Below, piece after piece: positions 1 through 12,433 of a stretch of 64,000 bases of DNA. The translations under genes were made by a program, and so were the position numbers. Source of the DNA: Digitaria exilis (Eukaryota; Streptophyta; Magnoliopsida; Poales; Poaceae); contig JACEFO010001274.1 in NCBI GenBank assembly GCA_015342445.1, positions 1-64,000 on the forward strand, written 5' to 3'. The first letter of the stretch is position 1. Each line of letters starts with the position of its first letter. The notes beneath the pieces are model-generated. The model was given only the letters and a program-made list of their open reading frames with translations, did not search any database and was not told where the DNA came from.

Positions 1-3000
1 TCTGTAGCAAAAAAACCTATTTTGAAGTTCGTTGTTACGAGGCAGTGCATCCGGGCACCAAAACAGACCCGTTTCGCTCCGTTTTAAATGCAGAAGGTAC
101 TGAAATGCGTCAAATCACTCCCTAGCATCGTTTTGGGTCCAATGGAGACTATTGCGTATGTTCGTGCGAAAAGATTCAACAGATGTTCGTGGCGCGAAAC
201 CGTGCATTCGGGTGCCGAAACACCAGTTTTTCTTCGATCTTCGTGCAATAGGCAACCGAATGCTCCAAAACACTCCCAAACATCGTTTAGGGCCTAACGG
301 AGTAGATTGGAAGTGTCCGTAGCGAAAAACCCATTTTGAAGTTCGTTGTTACGAGGCAGTGCATCCGGGTACCGAAACGGACCCGTTTCGCTCCGTTTTG
401 CATGCAGAAGGTACCAAAACGCGCCAAATCACTCCCTAACATCATTTTGGATCAAATGGAGGCTATTGGGTATGTTAGTCAAAAAATTCAACAGAAGTTC
501 GGGGCGCGAAACAGTGCATTCGGGTGCCAAAACACCCGTTTTGCTTCGATTTTCGTGCAGTAGGTAACCGAATGCTCCAAAACACTCCCAAACATCATTT
601 AGGGCCTAACGGAGTAGATTGGAAGTGTCTGTAGCGAAAAAACCTATTTTGAAGTTCGTTGTTACGAGGCAGTGCATCCGGGCACCGAAACAGACCCGTT
701 TCGCTCCGTTTTAAATGCAGAAGGTACCGAAATGCGTCAAATCACTCCCTAGCATCGTTTTGGGTCCAATGGAGGCTATTGGGTATGTTTCTGCGAAAAA
801 ATTCAACAGAAATTCGGGACGCGAAACAGTGCGTTCGGGTGCTGAAACACCCGTTTTGCTTCGTTTTTTGTGCAGTAGGTAACCGAATGGTACAAAACAC
901 TCCCAAACATCATTTAGGGCCTAACGGAGTAGATTGGAAGTGTCCGTAGCGAAAAACCCATTTTAAAGTTCGTTGTTACGAGGCAGTGCATCCGGGTCCC
1001 GAAACGGACCCGTTTCGCTCCGTTTTGCATGGAGAGGTACCAAAACTCGCCAAATCACCCTGTAACATCGTTCTGTGTCCAATGGAGGCTATTGGGCATG
1101 TTCGTACGAAAAAATTCAACAGAAGTTCGGGGCGCGAAACAGTGCATTCGGGTGCCGAAACACCCGTTTTGCTTCGATTTTCGTGCAGTAGGTAACCGCA
1201 TGCTCCAAAACACTCCCAAACATCATTTAGGGCCTAACGGAGTAGATTGGAAGTGTCCGTAGCGAAAAAAAACCCATTGTGAAGTTCGTTGTTATGAGGC
1301 AGTGCATCCGAGCACCGAAACGGACCCGTTTCGCTCCGTTTTGCATGCAGAAGGTACCGAAACACGTCAAATCACTCCCGAACATCGTTTTGGGTCCAAT
1401 GGAGGCTATTGGGTATGTTCGTGCGAATAAATTCAACAGAAGTTCGGGGCGCGAAACAATGCATTCGGGTGCCGAGACACCCGTTTTGCTTCGATTTTCG
1501 TGCAGTAGGTAACCGAATGCTTCAAAACACTCCCAAACATCATTTACGGCTTAACAGAGTATATTGGAAGTGTCCGTAGCGAAAAACCTATTTTGAAGTT
1601 CGTTGTTACGAGGCTGTGCATCCGGGCACCGAAACGGACCCATTCCGCTCCGTTTTGCATCCAGAAGATACCGAAACGCGCCAAATCACTCCCTAGCATC
1701 GTTTTGGGTCCAATGGAGGCTATTGGGTATGTTCGTGTGAAAAAATTCAACAGAAGTTCGGGACGCGAAATAATGCACTCGGGTGCCAGAACACCCGTTT
1801 TGTTTCGATTTTCATGCAGTAAGTAACCGAATGCTCCAAAACACTCCCAAACATCATTTAGGGCCTAACGGAGTAGATTGAAGTGTCCGTAGAGAAAAAA
1901 CCCATTGTGAAGTTCGTTGTTACGAGGCAGTGCATCCGGGCACCGAAACGGACCCATTCCGCTCCGTTTTGCATCCAGAAGATACCGAAACGCGCCAAAT
2001 CACTCCCTAGCATCGTTTTGGGTCCAATGGAGGCTATTGGGTATGTTCGTGCGAAAAAATTCAACAGAAGTTCGGGGCGCGAAATAATGCACTCGGGTGC
2101 CAGAACACCCGTTTTGCTTCGATTTTCATGCAGTAGGTAACCGAATGCTCCAAAACACTCCCAAACATCATTTAGGGCCTAACAGAGTACATTGGAAGTG
2201 TCAGTAGCGAAAAGCCCATTTTGAAATTCGTTGTTACGAGGCAGTGCCTCCGGGTACCGAAACGGACCCGTTTCGCTCCGTTTTGCATGCAGAAGGTACC
2301 AAAACGCGCCAAATCACTCCCTAACATCATTTTGGATCAAATGGAGGCTATTGGGTATGTTAGTCAAAAAATTCAACAAAAGTTCGGGGCGCGAAACAGT
2401 GCATTCGGGTGCCAAAACACCCGTTTTGCTTCGATTTTCGTGCAGTAGGTAACCGAATGCTCCAAAACACTCCCAAACATCATTTAGGGCCTAACGGAGT
2501 AGATTGGAAGTGTCTGTAGCGAAAAAACCTATTTTGAAGTTCGTTGTTACGAGGCAGTGCATCCGGGCACCGAAACAGACCCGTTTCGCTCCGTTTTAAA
2601 TGCAGAAGGTACCGAAATGCGTCAAATCACTCCCTAGCATCGTTTTGGGTCCAATGGAGGCTATTGGGTATGTTCGTGCGAAAAAATTCAACAGAAGTTC
2701 GGGGCGCGAAACAGTGCATTCGGGTGCCGAAACACCCGTTTTGCTTCGATTTTCGTGCAATAGGTAACCGAATGGTCCAAAACACTCCCAAACATCATTT
2801 AGAGCCTAACGGAGTAGATTGGAAGTGTCCGTAGCGAAAAACCCATTTTGAAGTTCGTTGTTACGAGGCAGTGCATCCGGGCACCGAAACGGACCCGTTC
2901 CGCTCCGTTTTGCATCCAGAAGGTACCGAAACGCACCTAATCACTCCCTAGCATCGTTTTGGGTCCAATGGAGGCTATTGGGTATGTTCGTGCGAAAAAT

Positions 3001-3450
3001 TCAACAGAAGTTCGGGGCGCGAAATAGTGCATTCGGATGCCGAAACAACCGTTTTGCTTCGATTTTCGTGCAGTAGGTAACTGAATGCTCCAAAACACTT
3101 CCACACATCATTTAGGGCCTAACGGAGTAGATTGAAGTGTCCGTAGTGAAAAACCCATTTTGAAGTTCGTTGTTACGAGGTAGTGCATCCGGGCACCGAA
3201 ACGGACCCGTTCCGCACGTTTTGCATGCAGAAGGTACCGAAACGCGCCAAATCACTCCCTATCATAGTTTTGGGTCCAATAGAGGTTATTGGGTATGTTC
3301 GTGCGAAAAAATTCAACAGAAGTTCGGGGCGCCAAACAGTGCATTCGGGTGTCGAAACACCCGTTTTGCTTCGATTTTCGTCCAATAGGTAACCGAATGC
3401 TCCAAAACACTCCCAAACATCATTTAGGGCCTAACGGAGTAGATTGGAAG
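1..3450. repeat. CentC/CentO-like centromeric satellite array, ~314-bp dimeric monomer
   Basis: Eleven head-to-tail monomers begin at about 24, 338, 651, 965, 1281, 1595, 1909, 2223, 2536, 2850 and 3162 (steps of 312-316 bp). The last is cut at 289 bp by the retrotransposon at 3451 and the array continues off the left edge. Each monomer splits into two diverged halves of ~156-157 bp: one starts gaagttcgttgttacg, the other (for example at 494) gaagttcggggcgcg, and they align along their length (gcatccgggcaccgaaac versus gcattcgggtgccgaaac; actccctagcatcgtttt versus actcccaaacatcattta). The half length equals the 155-156 bp monomers of rice CentO and maize CentC. Stretches such as ttgggtatgttcgtgcgaaaa resemble CentC as I remember it; no database was searched. 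The many short open frames here are by-products of the repeat. Confidence 0.88.
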
Positions 3451-4042
3451 TGATGCGGACATCTAGTACACTACGAGTACGACGACAGCAAACACGGCGC
3501 CAGAACATCAGACGCCTTTGGCTCAGGCGCCTTCCCTTCAGGCACCTCTGGCCCAGGCGCCTCCCACTTAGGCGCCAGAGACCCAGGAGCTTCCTCCACT
3601 TGTGCCGATTACGCGGGCCCACTCGGAGGCGCGTGGTTGTGGCGGCCCAGCTAGTGGCGCCTAGTATCCGCTAGGGGCTGCGCCCCCTCTATTTAGTTAG
3701 ACTACTCTGTTCATTTGCAACTTGAAGTTTTGTTTTACGATTAGCCTCTGCTAAACGGATCACGCGCAAATACGCGCTGACCTCTGTAATTCGGAACTCC
3801 ACCTTCGAGTGATATTAAGATTGCTTGCCTCTTGTTCTTGTTTGTTCTTCGATTGCAAACAGAGATTGATCTTCGTGATCAGGCCGACCTTGCATCCGTA
3901 AGTTTGGTAACCATAGGGAGTTGGTTCAGTGATTGCATTGGCGCCTCGAGTTCGCTCGTCGTAGTCGGATCGTGAGGGTCTACTTCCGCCCAAGTTGAAA
4001 TTACCTCAACTCACCGAAAGATCGGGCACTCCGCCTTTATCA
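3451..4042 (+). repeat. Element A 5' LTR
   Basis: Starts TGATGCGGACATC immediately after satellite DNA and ends ccgcctttatCA. It matches the split 3' LTR at 9704-9806 plus 24914-25485. Compared with that copy it lacks about 75 bp around 3632 (the part coding the TRARAREL motif) and about 40 bp around 3660, so the two LTRs have diverged by deletions as well as substitutions. Confidence 0.88.
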
Positions 4043-4044
4043 AG

Positions 4045-4056
4045 TGGTATCAGGGT
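4045..4056 (+). other. Element A primer binding site
   Basis: tggtatcagggt lies two bases after the 5' LTR and matches the start of the initiator-Met tRNA complementary site (tggtatcagagc), with changes near the end. This is the usual minus-strand primer site of plant gypsy elements. Confidence 0.75.
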
Positions 4057-5236
4057 TTCAGGTTGATCGGTGAGTTTATCGAGTGCTTTCCCTCTCCTAT
4101 CGTCCACAAAACCATATCCATATTCAGGTTTAGAGCTTTATCCCATCACCTTTTGAGCCGCGCACTTTCATTCGATAATTTGCGTTATTGAATTTATGTG
4201 CTTCACGTGTTCATTTTGTTGCTGATCGGAGTTATCTCGTACGCCTCCATCGCCGCTTCGCCATATCCCCACCATCAAACCCTAGTTTCCACCTGTTCTT
4301 CCCCCTACGCAACGCCAGACCGAAACCCCCCTTCGCAAACCCTCACCAGATCCACTGAGCAGTCCATAGAGCAAACCCCCCACCAAATCCACCGAGAAAT
4401 CCACCGAGCACACCCCCCACCCCATCAGATCCCGCCGCTGTGTTCGCCATCGAGTTGTGTCGCCGAAACCCTGACTTGAGGTACCTTCAGCAAAATGGGC
4501 ATAACTTTTCGCTCGTAATTCCGTTTTGGCTCAAATTTTTACAACAGGTTCCTAACTCCTAGACAGGCCTAGCCAATTTCTCAAAAAATTCAAAAAAAAT
4601 CGGGAGCATAATTAAAAAAATTGATTACTGTGTTTGGACCTTTTCTGGCAAACACGTTTGATTTTCTGTAGACCACATCCGGTCTCTGTTTCAGTTGAAA
4701 CTTGCTGTGGTTCCTATTCTAGTGCTCCTGATTGCGAGAAAAATATCAAAAAAATCAATCAAAAAAGAAAATCCAAATAAACTATGATTCCTACTAGTGC
4801 CTTTTCGGGGAAATCTGCTGTACTATTTACGACACTGGCATTGTGCTAGTTCTTTGAGTTTCACAGTTGTGCCTTGTTTCGTTCCGTGATCCTTGCTGCC
4901 ACGCTTACACCCCGTGCGTGATATTTTGTTCAGCAACAAGTTGTACCGTGTTAGCACTATAATTCAACTTTGCATTATTGTTTTGATTGTGCTAACCCTA
5001 GGACTGAGTGCAGCCTACCCAGAACTCCACATATTTCTCCGACGAGCGGATTTCAGGGTCTCTAGGCAATCGCTCCTCCAATCTCTCACCGGTACTACTT
5101 GTTGGTTGCAGGTCCCCTCTGTGTGCTTGGTTAGAACGAATAAGAACTTGATAAGAACACGATAGTTGAGTGCCTTGTGAGCCTGTGAACTACCCAGAAC
5201 TCCACATATTTGCTTGCTGCTGCGTTTTCTCTAACC
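4057..5236 (+). other. Element A untranslated leader
   Basis: About 1.2 kb between the primer binding site and gag. It holds A/T-rich runs (4600-4780) and no convincing coding sequence; the short open frames at 4198-4479 and 4893-5165 have no recognisable domain. The phrase acccagaactccacatat occurs twice (~5019 and ~5193), a small internal duplication. Confidence 0.6.
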
Positions 5237-6290
5237 ATGGCAGGAGACGAGGAAAAGGATGCCAAATTGCTAACCATGCAGGCACAGGTTGATGGCCTCA
5301 CCACGGACATTCAGACGATGCACGAACGTCTGGATTCGACGGTCACTTCGTCCACCGAGCGGTTCGATCAGATCGACCTCGCTCAAGCTGCTACTCAGAA
5401 CACCCTCGACACCATCATGGCTCGCCTCGACGGCCTCACCGCGTCGCTCACAGACCCCCAGAAAGACTACGGCGGTGACTCCGAACAGGACAGTAATCGC
5501 CCTCCTCGTGCCCGTTGTATTCCACGTCAGCAAGATTCCTTTGCTAAATGTAAATTCAAGATTCCACCTTTTACTGCCAAATATGATCCTGCTGCATATC
5601 TTGATTGGGAACTAGAGGTAGATCAGAAATTTCCATGCCATGATATTCCTGCTAGTTCGCAAGTTAAGGCTGCTATTAGTGAATTTCAAGAGTTTGCCTT
5701 GCTATGGTGGCGTGAGTTTAAGCAAAAAAATCCTGCTAGCCTTCCGACCAACTGGGCACAATTAAAAACTGCTATGCGACGTAGATTTGTGCCGTCATAT
5801 TATGCTCGCGATTTGCTTAACAAAATGCAGTGCTTTCAACAAGGCCAATAGTCTGTGGAGACTTATTACCAGGAGCTGCAAAAAGGTATGATTCGCTGCG
5901 GCCTCATTGAGACGGACGACGCCGCCATGGCACGCTTTCGTGGTGGTTTGAATCGCGATATTCAGGATATCCTCGATTCTACGAACTATGATAATATCAC
6001 CACCCTGTTTGAATTTGCTTGCAAAGCTGAACGACAAGTGCAGGGACTCCGCTCGAAGACCTACTCTAACTCTTTTGCAGGACGTCGCCCTTCCTCTGGC
6101 ACCACCCCTGCTACTGCTGCGCCTCCGCCTGCACCTGCACCTGCTACACCGCGCGACCGCGCGACGACGTCTGCAGCAACTATGGCCACCGGCTCTACTA
6201 CTTCGATCGCCCGTACGCGCGACATCCAGTGCCACCGCTGCAAAGGTTTTGGACATGTCTTCGGGACTGCCCCAGCAAGCGCACCCTGAT
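5237..6290 (+). pseudogene. gag: Element A gag (capsid and zinc knuckle), interrupted
   Basis: Would encode the structural protein that packages the element RNA. The ATG at 5237 sits in a good plant context (accATGGCA), so I prefer it to the upstream non-ATG start. An N-terminal helical region is followed by the gypsy Gag core with a WWREF motif near 5705, then VETYYQELQKGMIRCGL after a premature TAG at 5849-5851 in the same frame. A proline/alanine-rich linker leads to a CCHC knuckle that begins CHRCKGFGHV (~6229), but a one-base shift at about 6258 sends the frame to an early stop at 6288-6290 and moves the end of the knuckle (RDCPSKRT) to another frame. CRM assignment rests on the linked integrase and LTR. 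Confidence 0.8.
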
Positions 6291-6894
6291 CATTCGCGAT
6301 AATGGTGAGTATTCTTCCGCTAGTGATTCAGAGGAACCTGCACATACCCTGCTTTCCACTGACCATGCAGCTAGGGAGGAGGTTCACGTCAACCCAGGCG
6401 ATGCTGATTGCTACGAAAGTCTTGTGGCACAGCGTGTTCTGAGTACGCAGGTTGCCACGCCCGAGAAGAATCAGCGTCACACCTTATTCCACACGAAGGG
6501 AGTTGTTCAGGATCGTTCCATCCACATCATCGACAGTGGCAGCTGAAACAACTTGGCAAGCACCGTGATGGTCGAGAAGTTGTCCCTGCCCACTCGTAAG
6601 CATCCGAACCCCTATCACATTCAGTGGCTTAATGATGGTGGTAAGATCAGGGTCACACAGTCGGTACGCGTTCCTTTTTCCATAGGCACTTACTCTAATT
6701 TTGTGGACTGCGATGTTATACCTATGGAAGCATGCTCGTTATTACTTGGTCGACCTTGGCAATATGATACTGATAGCTTGCATTATGGTCGTTCAAATCA
6801 TTATTCTCTCATGAGTAAAGGCCAGAAAATCATCATTCATCCCATGACGTCTGAACAGATTGTTAAAGATGATATTGCTTGCACGGCTAAATAA
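6260..6894 (+). pseudogene. Element A gag end and aspartic protease, interrupted
   Basis: Continues gag in the shifted frame (RDCPSKRTLIIRDNGEYSS...) into the retropepsin region. The catalytic motif IIDSGS is followed at once by a TGA (6544-6546) where the family has cysteine, then NNLASTVMVEKL. The frame stays open to 6894 through a typical protease C-terminal part (MEACSLLLGRPWQYD). A further shift at ~6893, in a run of A, separates it from the RT frame. A stop next to the active site would abolish protease and all downstream enzymes. Confidence 0.75.
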
Positions 6895-8435
6895 AAAATC
6901 AGCATGCACCCACACCGGCACCTTTTGCTAATTCTGAAATTAAGTTGCATGCTCTTGTTTTGATGGGCACCCGATCTGATTTTGATGAGCTACACGCTTC
7001 ACAGTTACCCTGCTATGTTCTCATGTGCGCTGGCTTGCTTGTTTCACTTGATGATGCACCACCTTCGGATATTCCCCCTGGGGTTCCTCACCTTTTGCAG
7101 GAGTCCGCGGATGTTTTCCCGAAGGACTTGCCGCCAGGCCTTCCCCCGCTTCGAGGCATTGAGCACCAGATTGATCTCGTTCTGGGTGCGCCGCTTCCGA
7201 ACCGCGCACCGTACCGCACCAACCCGGAGGAGACAAAGGAAATTCAGCACCAGGTACAAGCGCTGCTCGACAAGGGCTACATTCGTGAGTCTCTCAGCCC
7301 CTGTTCCATTCCGGTATTACTTGTTCCTAAGAAAGATGGTTCCTGGCGCATGTGTGTCGATTGTCGTGCTATTAATAACATCACTATTCGATATCGATAT
7401 CCTATTCCTCGCCTTGATGATATGCTAGATGAGCTTAGTGGTGCCATTATATTCACTAAGATTGATTTGCGTAGTGGCTACCACCAGATTCATATGAAAT
7501 TAGGTGATGAATGGAAAACAGCTTCCAAAACGAAATTTGGCTTGTATGAATGGTTAGTTATCCCGTTTGGATTGACTAATGCACCCAGCACATTTATGCG
7601 CTTGATGAATGAAGTTCTTGGACCCTTTATAGGCTTGTTTGTTGTTGTCTATTTCGATGATATCTTGATTTACAGCAAGTCTATGGATGAACATTTGGGT
7701 CATTTGCGTGCTGTTTTTGACACGTTACGTGCGGCTAACTTGTATGGAAACATTGAAAAATGCATGTTTTGCACACAACGTGTCTCGTTTCTTGGCTATG
7801 TTGTTACTCCACAAGGCATTGAGGTGGACAGCAGCAAGATCGACGCCATCCGGGAATGGCCCACACCGACGACAGTCACGCAGATTCGAAATTTCCTTGG
7901 TCTTGCAGGTTTCTACCGCAGATTTGTGCGTGATTTCAGCCCCATTGCAGCACCTCTGCACGAGCTTACAAAGAAACACGTGCCCTTCATTTGGAGCGAT
8001 GCACAGGAGGTTGCATTTTGTACTCTCAAAGATAAGCTCACACATGCTCCTGTCTTACAATTGCCTGATTTTACTAAAATCTTTGAGCTTGAATGCGATG
8101 CAAGTGGGATTGGATTAGGTGCTATTTTGTTACAAGAGGGTAAACCGGTTGCTTACTTTAGTGAAAAATTAAGTTGTCCTAGCTTGCGCTATTCTACTTA
8201 TGAAAAAGAACTGTATGCTCTCGTGCGCATTTTACAAACATGGCAGCATTACCTGTGGCATCGTGAGTTTATTATCCACTCTGATCATGAAGCTTTAAAA
8301 CATATTCTAACCCAAACAAACCTGAATCATCATCATGCTAAATGGGTTGAATTCATTGAGTCCTTTCCGTACATTATTAAACACAAGAGTGGGACAGAAA
8401 ATGTCATTATTAAACACCCGGATGCTTTCAAGTAG
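6895..8435 (+). CDS. pol: Element A reverse transcriptase/RNase H (remnant of polyprotein)
   Basis: Long open frame, already open from about 6900 (no credible ATG of its own because it is an internal part of a polyprotein). RT motifs are clear: VPKKDGSWRMCVDCRAIN (~7325), FTKIDLRSGYHQI (~7452), FGLTNAPSTFM (~7567), and the catalytic YFDD at 7650-7661 followed by ILIYSK. RNase H begins near 8090 with ELECDASGIGLGAIL and includes the SDHEALKHI motif (~8280). The frame is intact for ~510 codons, so this is the best kept part of element A. It ends at 8433-8435 after KHKSGTENV, where the DALSR-type end of RNase H is disrupted and the frame shifts into integrase. Confidence 0.85.
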
Positions 8436-9690
8436 ACTTCAAAATTTTTGGCTTGCACACTATGAAAGACCAATATGTTGATGATGCTGATTTCAGAGAT
8501 GCTTTTGCTCATTGCTTGACTGGGAAACCATGGGGTCAATTTCATATGCAGGTCGGGTTCCTGTTTCGAGCTAACAAGCTGTGTGTTCCAGCGACCTTGG
8601 TTCGTCTTTTGTTGTTGCAGGAAGCACATGGCGGCGGCCTCATGGCCACTTTGGCATCTTCAAGATGCATGAGATACTGTCCGCGCACTTCTTCTGGCCC
8701 CGGATGCGCCGCGATGTCGAACGCCTTGTTGCACGCTGCACTACATGCCAGAAAGCTAGGTCCCGTCTGAACAACCACGGTTTGTATATGCCTTTACCTG
8801 CCCCTTCGTCCCCGTGGCTTGATATGTCAATGGACTTTGTTTTAGGACTGCCTAGAACTAAGAAGGGGAGGGATAGCATTTTTGTGGTTGTCGATCGCTT
8901 CTCTGAAATGGCTCACTTTATACCTTGTCATAAAACTGATGATGTTAGCATGGTTGCTGAATTGTTCTTTTGAGAAATTGTTCGTTTGCATGGCATTCCA
9001 AATACAATTGTCTCTGATCGTGATGCTAAGTTTCTCAGTCATTTTTGGAGATCACTGTGGAATAATTGGGCACTAAATTGTTGTTTAGTACAACATGTCA
9101 TCCTCAGACTGATGGGCAACCTGAGGTGGTAAATAGAACTTTGTCTACCATGCTTAGGGTTGTTTTAGACAAGAACTTAAAATATTGGGAAGATTGTTTG
9201 CCTCATGTTGAGTTTGCTTATAACCGTGCTACGCATTCTTCGACTAAGATGTGCCCTTTTGAGGTGGTTTATGGTTATGTTCCGCGCGCGCCTATTGATT
9301 TATTTTCTTTGGATGCTGCCGATGCTCCCCACTTAGATGCTGTTGCACATGTTGAGCAAATGATAACGTTGCATGATCAAACTCATCAAAATATTGCTGC
9401 TACGAACGCTCGCTATCAGGTTGCGGGTAGTAAAGGTCGCAAACATGTTACTTTTGCACCTGGTGATTTGGTTTGGTTGCACTTGCGCAAGGATCGCTTT
9501 CCTACTTTACGTCGTTCTAAATTAATGCCTCGCGCCGCTGGTCCTTTTAAAGTGCTAACAAAGATTAATGATAATGCTTATGTTCTTGACCTACCTACGC
9601 AGTTTGGTGTTTCCACTAGTTTTAATGTTGCAGATTTGACACCATACACGGGCGAGGATGAGGAGTTGCCGTCGAGGATGACTTCGTTTC

Positions 9691-9703
9691 AAGAAGGGGA
9701 GGA
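9691..9703 (+). other. Element A polypurine tract
   Basis: aagaaggggagga directly precedes the 3' LTR start TGATGCGG. It also codes for part of QEGEDD, as expected where a CRM open frame overlaps the priming site for plus-strand synthesis. Confidence 0.8.
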
Positions 9704-9806
9704 TGATGCGGACATCAACTACACTACGAGTACGACGACAGCAGACACGACGCCAGAAGATCAGGCGCCTTCCCCTCAGGTGCCTCTGGCCCAGGAGCCT
9801 CCCAAG
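9704..9806 (+). repeat. Element A 3' LTR, left part
   Basis: Matches 3451 onward of the 5' LTR (tgatgcggacatc, ctacgagtacgacgacagca). Interrupted at 9806 by element B. The last five bases, ccaag, are the left copy of B's target duplication. Confidence 0.87.
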
Positions 9807-12433
9807 TGTGACATCCCTGATGTTAGTACTCTAAAAACACAATCAAAACAGGATTAAGGATAGCAATGGTGGAAGCACATAAAATTTGATCAAAATTTGA
9901 AATTTAAATTCAAACAAAGGCCTTTTTGACACCCAACTGAAATCTCAAGAATTTCGTGCTAAACTTAAAAATTCTCCAAAAATAAAAGTTGTTTGTCATC
10001 ACAAATAAGGCCTAGTCACTGGTGGAAACTTTTTCAAATTTTGCAGTTAAGCCCCTCAAAAACTCGAAAAACCATGTTGAACGCCTGTTCGAAAATGGCC
10101 TGTTTGAGCTTGAAAAATTTGAAATTTCAGGTTCACCCCAGAAATAAAGTTGTGTCCCACATTTCAAACTCCAACTTTTGTATTTGCACTTTTTGAAGTG
10201 TAGTTCAAATTTTCGGAGTTAAACCCGTTGCACCGGGGATGCTCCACGGGCGTCGCGACAAGCGCCCCGTCGTGGCCGGCAGTGGCCGCCAGCGGCCGCC
10301 ACGTGGCCGGCGAGCGGCGGCGACCTCGCCGAGCGGGCCAGACCAGCGGCAGCAGCGTCCCACTTGCCCGCGCACACGCCAGCGCCCATGCCCGGTCTTT
10401 TCCCGCGTTCTGTCGACGTCGTCGCGCGGCGCGCCATCATGGCGGCCGAGCTCACCATTGGCCGCGACGCAGCACACCGAGCCGAGCCTCCCAACGGCGG
10501 ATTCGAGCCCGCTTCATGCCAAACAGCAACGCCAGAGGATCTTCACTTGCCCACGCCACGATCTTCCTCTCCCAACCCGCGGCCGCGCTCTGCCCGAGCT
10601 GTCAGAGCCATCAATGGCGGCTCCGATAGCCCGAGCTCGCGTGCACGCCATCCCTGAGCTGCCCAGCCCTCACTAGCTGCCCCAAACCGCTGCCAAGTGA
10701 CTCTCATTTCCATCCTCGCCCAGCACCCTGCCTTTCTCCTCCTCCTCGCGCTCCCTCACCCCTTCTTCCACCTCCGGCCACCGTGACCCGAGCTTGAGCT
10801 CGTGCAGTTGCGGGCTCAAATTCCCATCGCTCCCTCCATGAATCTCCAATCCACTGCACCCATAGCTCACCCACTCTCTTAGCTAGCCTCTCGAACCATT
10901 CCCAACCAAAACCGAGCACTACTCGCCGGAAATCGAAGAGATTTCTCGCCGTTGCTCCATTTCCGCCCCCGAGCTCCACCTCTATGCCGAGCCCCATCTT
11001 TCGGTCGTCCCCGTCGCCGCCAAGTACCTCGACGAGCTCCGCCTCACTCCGGTGAAGCTTTCAAGCCACGCCGCGCCTCGTCTCGACCCCCGTAGCCGGC
11101 TATCGACATCGCCAGAGCAAGCCGCTCCACCGCTCACCATCGACGAACCTCGCCACTGCACCACTGGCCTCAAGACCTACCCTAAACGATGCGCGGTGAG
11201 CCCCTCATCATTTCCCCCAACTTTCCCCGCGCTAGTTCGCCGTCTCCTCGCCGGCGTAACAACGCCGACGAGCCAACGACCGAGATGCGTTCCACTTTTT
11301 AGTTCTAGGTTCCTCTGTGTAATTTCAGGGACTTGTTCGCAAGAGTTTAAAAGGTTTAGGGTCCTCGGCGTAAAAGAGATTCTTAAACCTAGATCCATTT
11401 TTTTGGAGATTTTCTAAAATCCACTAAAAAACGTAGTAAAATTGGAAGAATGCACAAAAATACTCCCTGGACTCGTGAGGTTGTAAACTCCAATCTCATG
11501 TTAGCATGTATACACTTTTGGTGAATAGTTTTTGAATTAAAATTCAAACTCAGTTTTTAGAATCTTGTGCACCATTTCGAATCCTGAGCTCTTCTGGAGC
11601 TGAACTTTGGATATGTTGCTTGTGATGCCTTTAGACGCTTTGTGTCCAAAGGAGACCTAAAAATATGGATTGTAGCTTCAGTTATGATTTATTCTGTGAT
11701 TCCTGTTCTAGTTTAGTTATACAATTATCAAAAATAAACCATGCAGTCAAAAATCACCATCCTTCATCAGAGGTCTAGGAGCTTATTTGCACATGTGGTA
11801 AAAATGCTAAATTTAATTTTTGACCCTGTTTAGGCTCCCAAATAAATAGATGTTGGTTTTCGGATAGAAAATTATTGAGGGCTGTCCAAGTGTTATTTTT
11901 AGCCACCACTTGGTCAGAGCCTCCCTTTCACTCATGTATAGCTCTGGTAAAGAAATCTCCTGTTTTGGAAGTAGTTTTAATTTTATATGAATTAATCTTG
12001 TTTCCTAGGACAGCAACTTGTTCCATTTTTAATTAATTCTGTGTAGCTCAGTTTTAGCTAAATTTTGGAGTGAACCTAACTCTTATACTCCACTAGCTGT
12101 CGTAAAGTTTATGGATAAAAAGGGTAAACAGAAACATAGAAACAAAAATGAGAAGAAACTAGAGTAGAATTGAGTTTATAAAAAGAAATAGATCACTTTT
12201 GTTAATTGGAATAAATGTGGAGCATGTGAAATCTAAATTCCAGAACTACACCCTTCCTTAAAAATAATAATTGGAATTGTTATATACATGTACACAATCA
12301 CCATCATCAAGACATAAAAATTTCCACACACCTCCTCTAAGTTTGTGAAGGAGAAAATAGTTCACTAGTATGTCTAGGTGAATATGGCCTTCAAGGCCAT
12401 GCATTTAGATCACTTAGGCGGCCACCTTAAAGT

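Larger units (their letters stand above)
8436..9857 (+). pseudogene. int: Element A integrase, frameshifted, reading into the 3' LTR
   Basis: Three frames carry consecutive parts. Frame 1 (8453-8645) holds MKDQYVDDADFRDAF. Frame 2 (~8645-9062) holds the rest of the HHCC zinc domain (ARCTTCQKAR) and the start of the DDE core (MDFVLGLPRT, SDRDAKF), with a TGA at 8971-8973. Frame 3 (9066-9857) holds the rest of the core (CHPQTDGQPEVVNRT) and the C-terminal DNA-binding part (GDLVWLHLRKDRFP), then SRMTSFQEGEDDADINY, which crosses the polypurine tract and the LTR start at 9704. After 9806 the frame reads by chance into element B. The original C-terminus lies at 24914-25023. Confidence 0.83.

Noticed and set aside
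88..3392. Many similar open frames of 63-96 codons across 1-3400
   Set aside because: They repeat with the satellite period, occur in several frames and both strands, and have no protein domain. They are products of the repeat, not genes.
24..3450. A full six-monomer higher-order repeat of 1885 bp
   Set aside because: Only the monomers at 338 and 651 match those six units later. The monomer at 965 does not match that at 2850, so a complete higher-order unit is not shown.
10228..10676. Overlapping frames in the GC-rich block of element B's LTR, and its copy at 21238-21795
   Set aside because: Frames overlap on both strands, are alanine/arginine/proline-rich, and are not shared with LTRs C and D at protein level.
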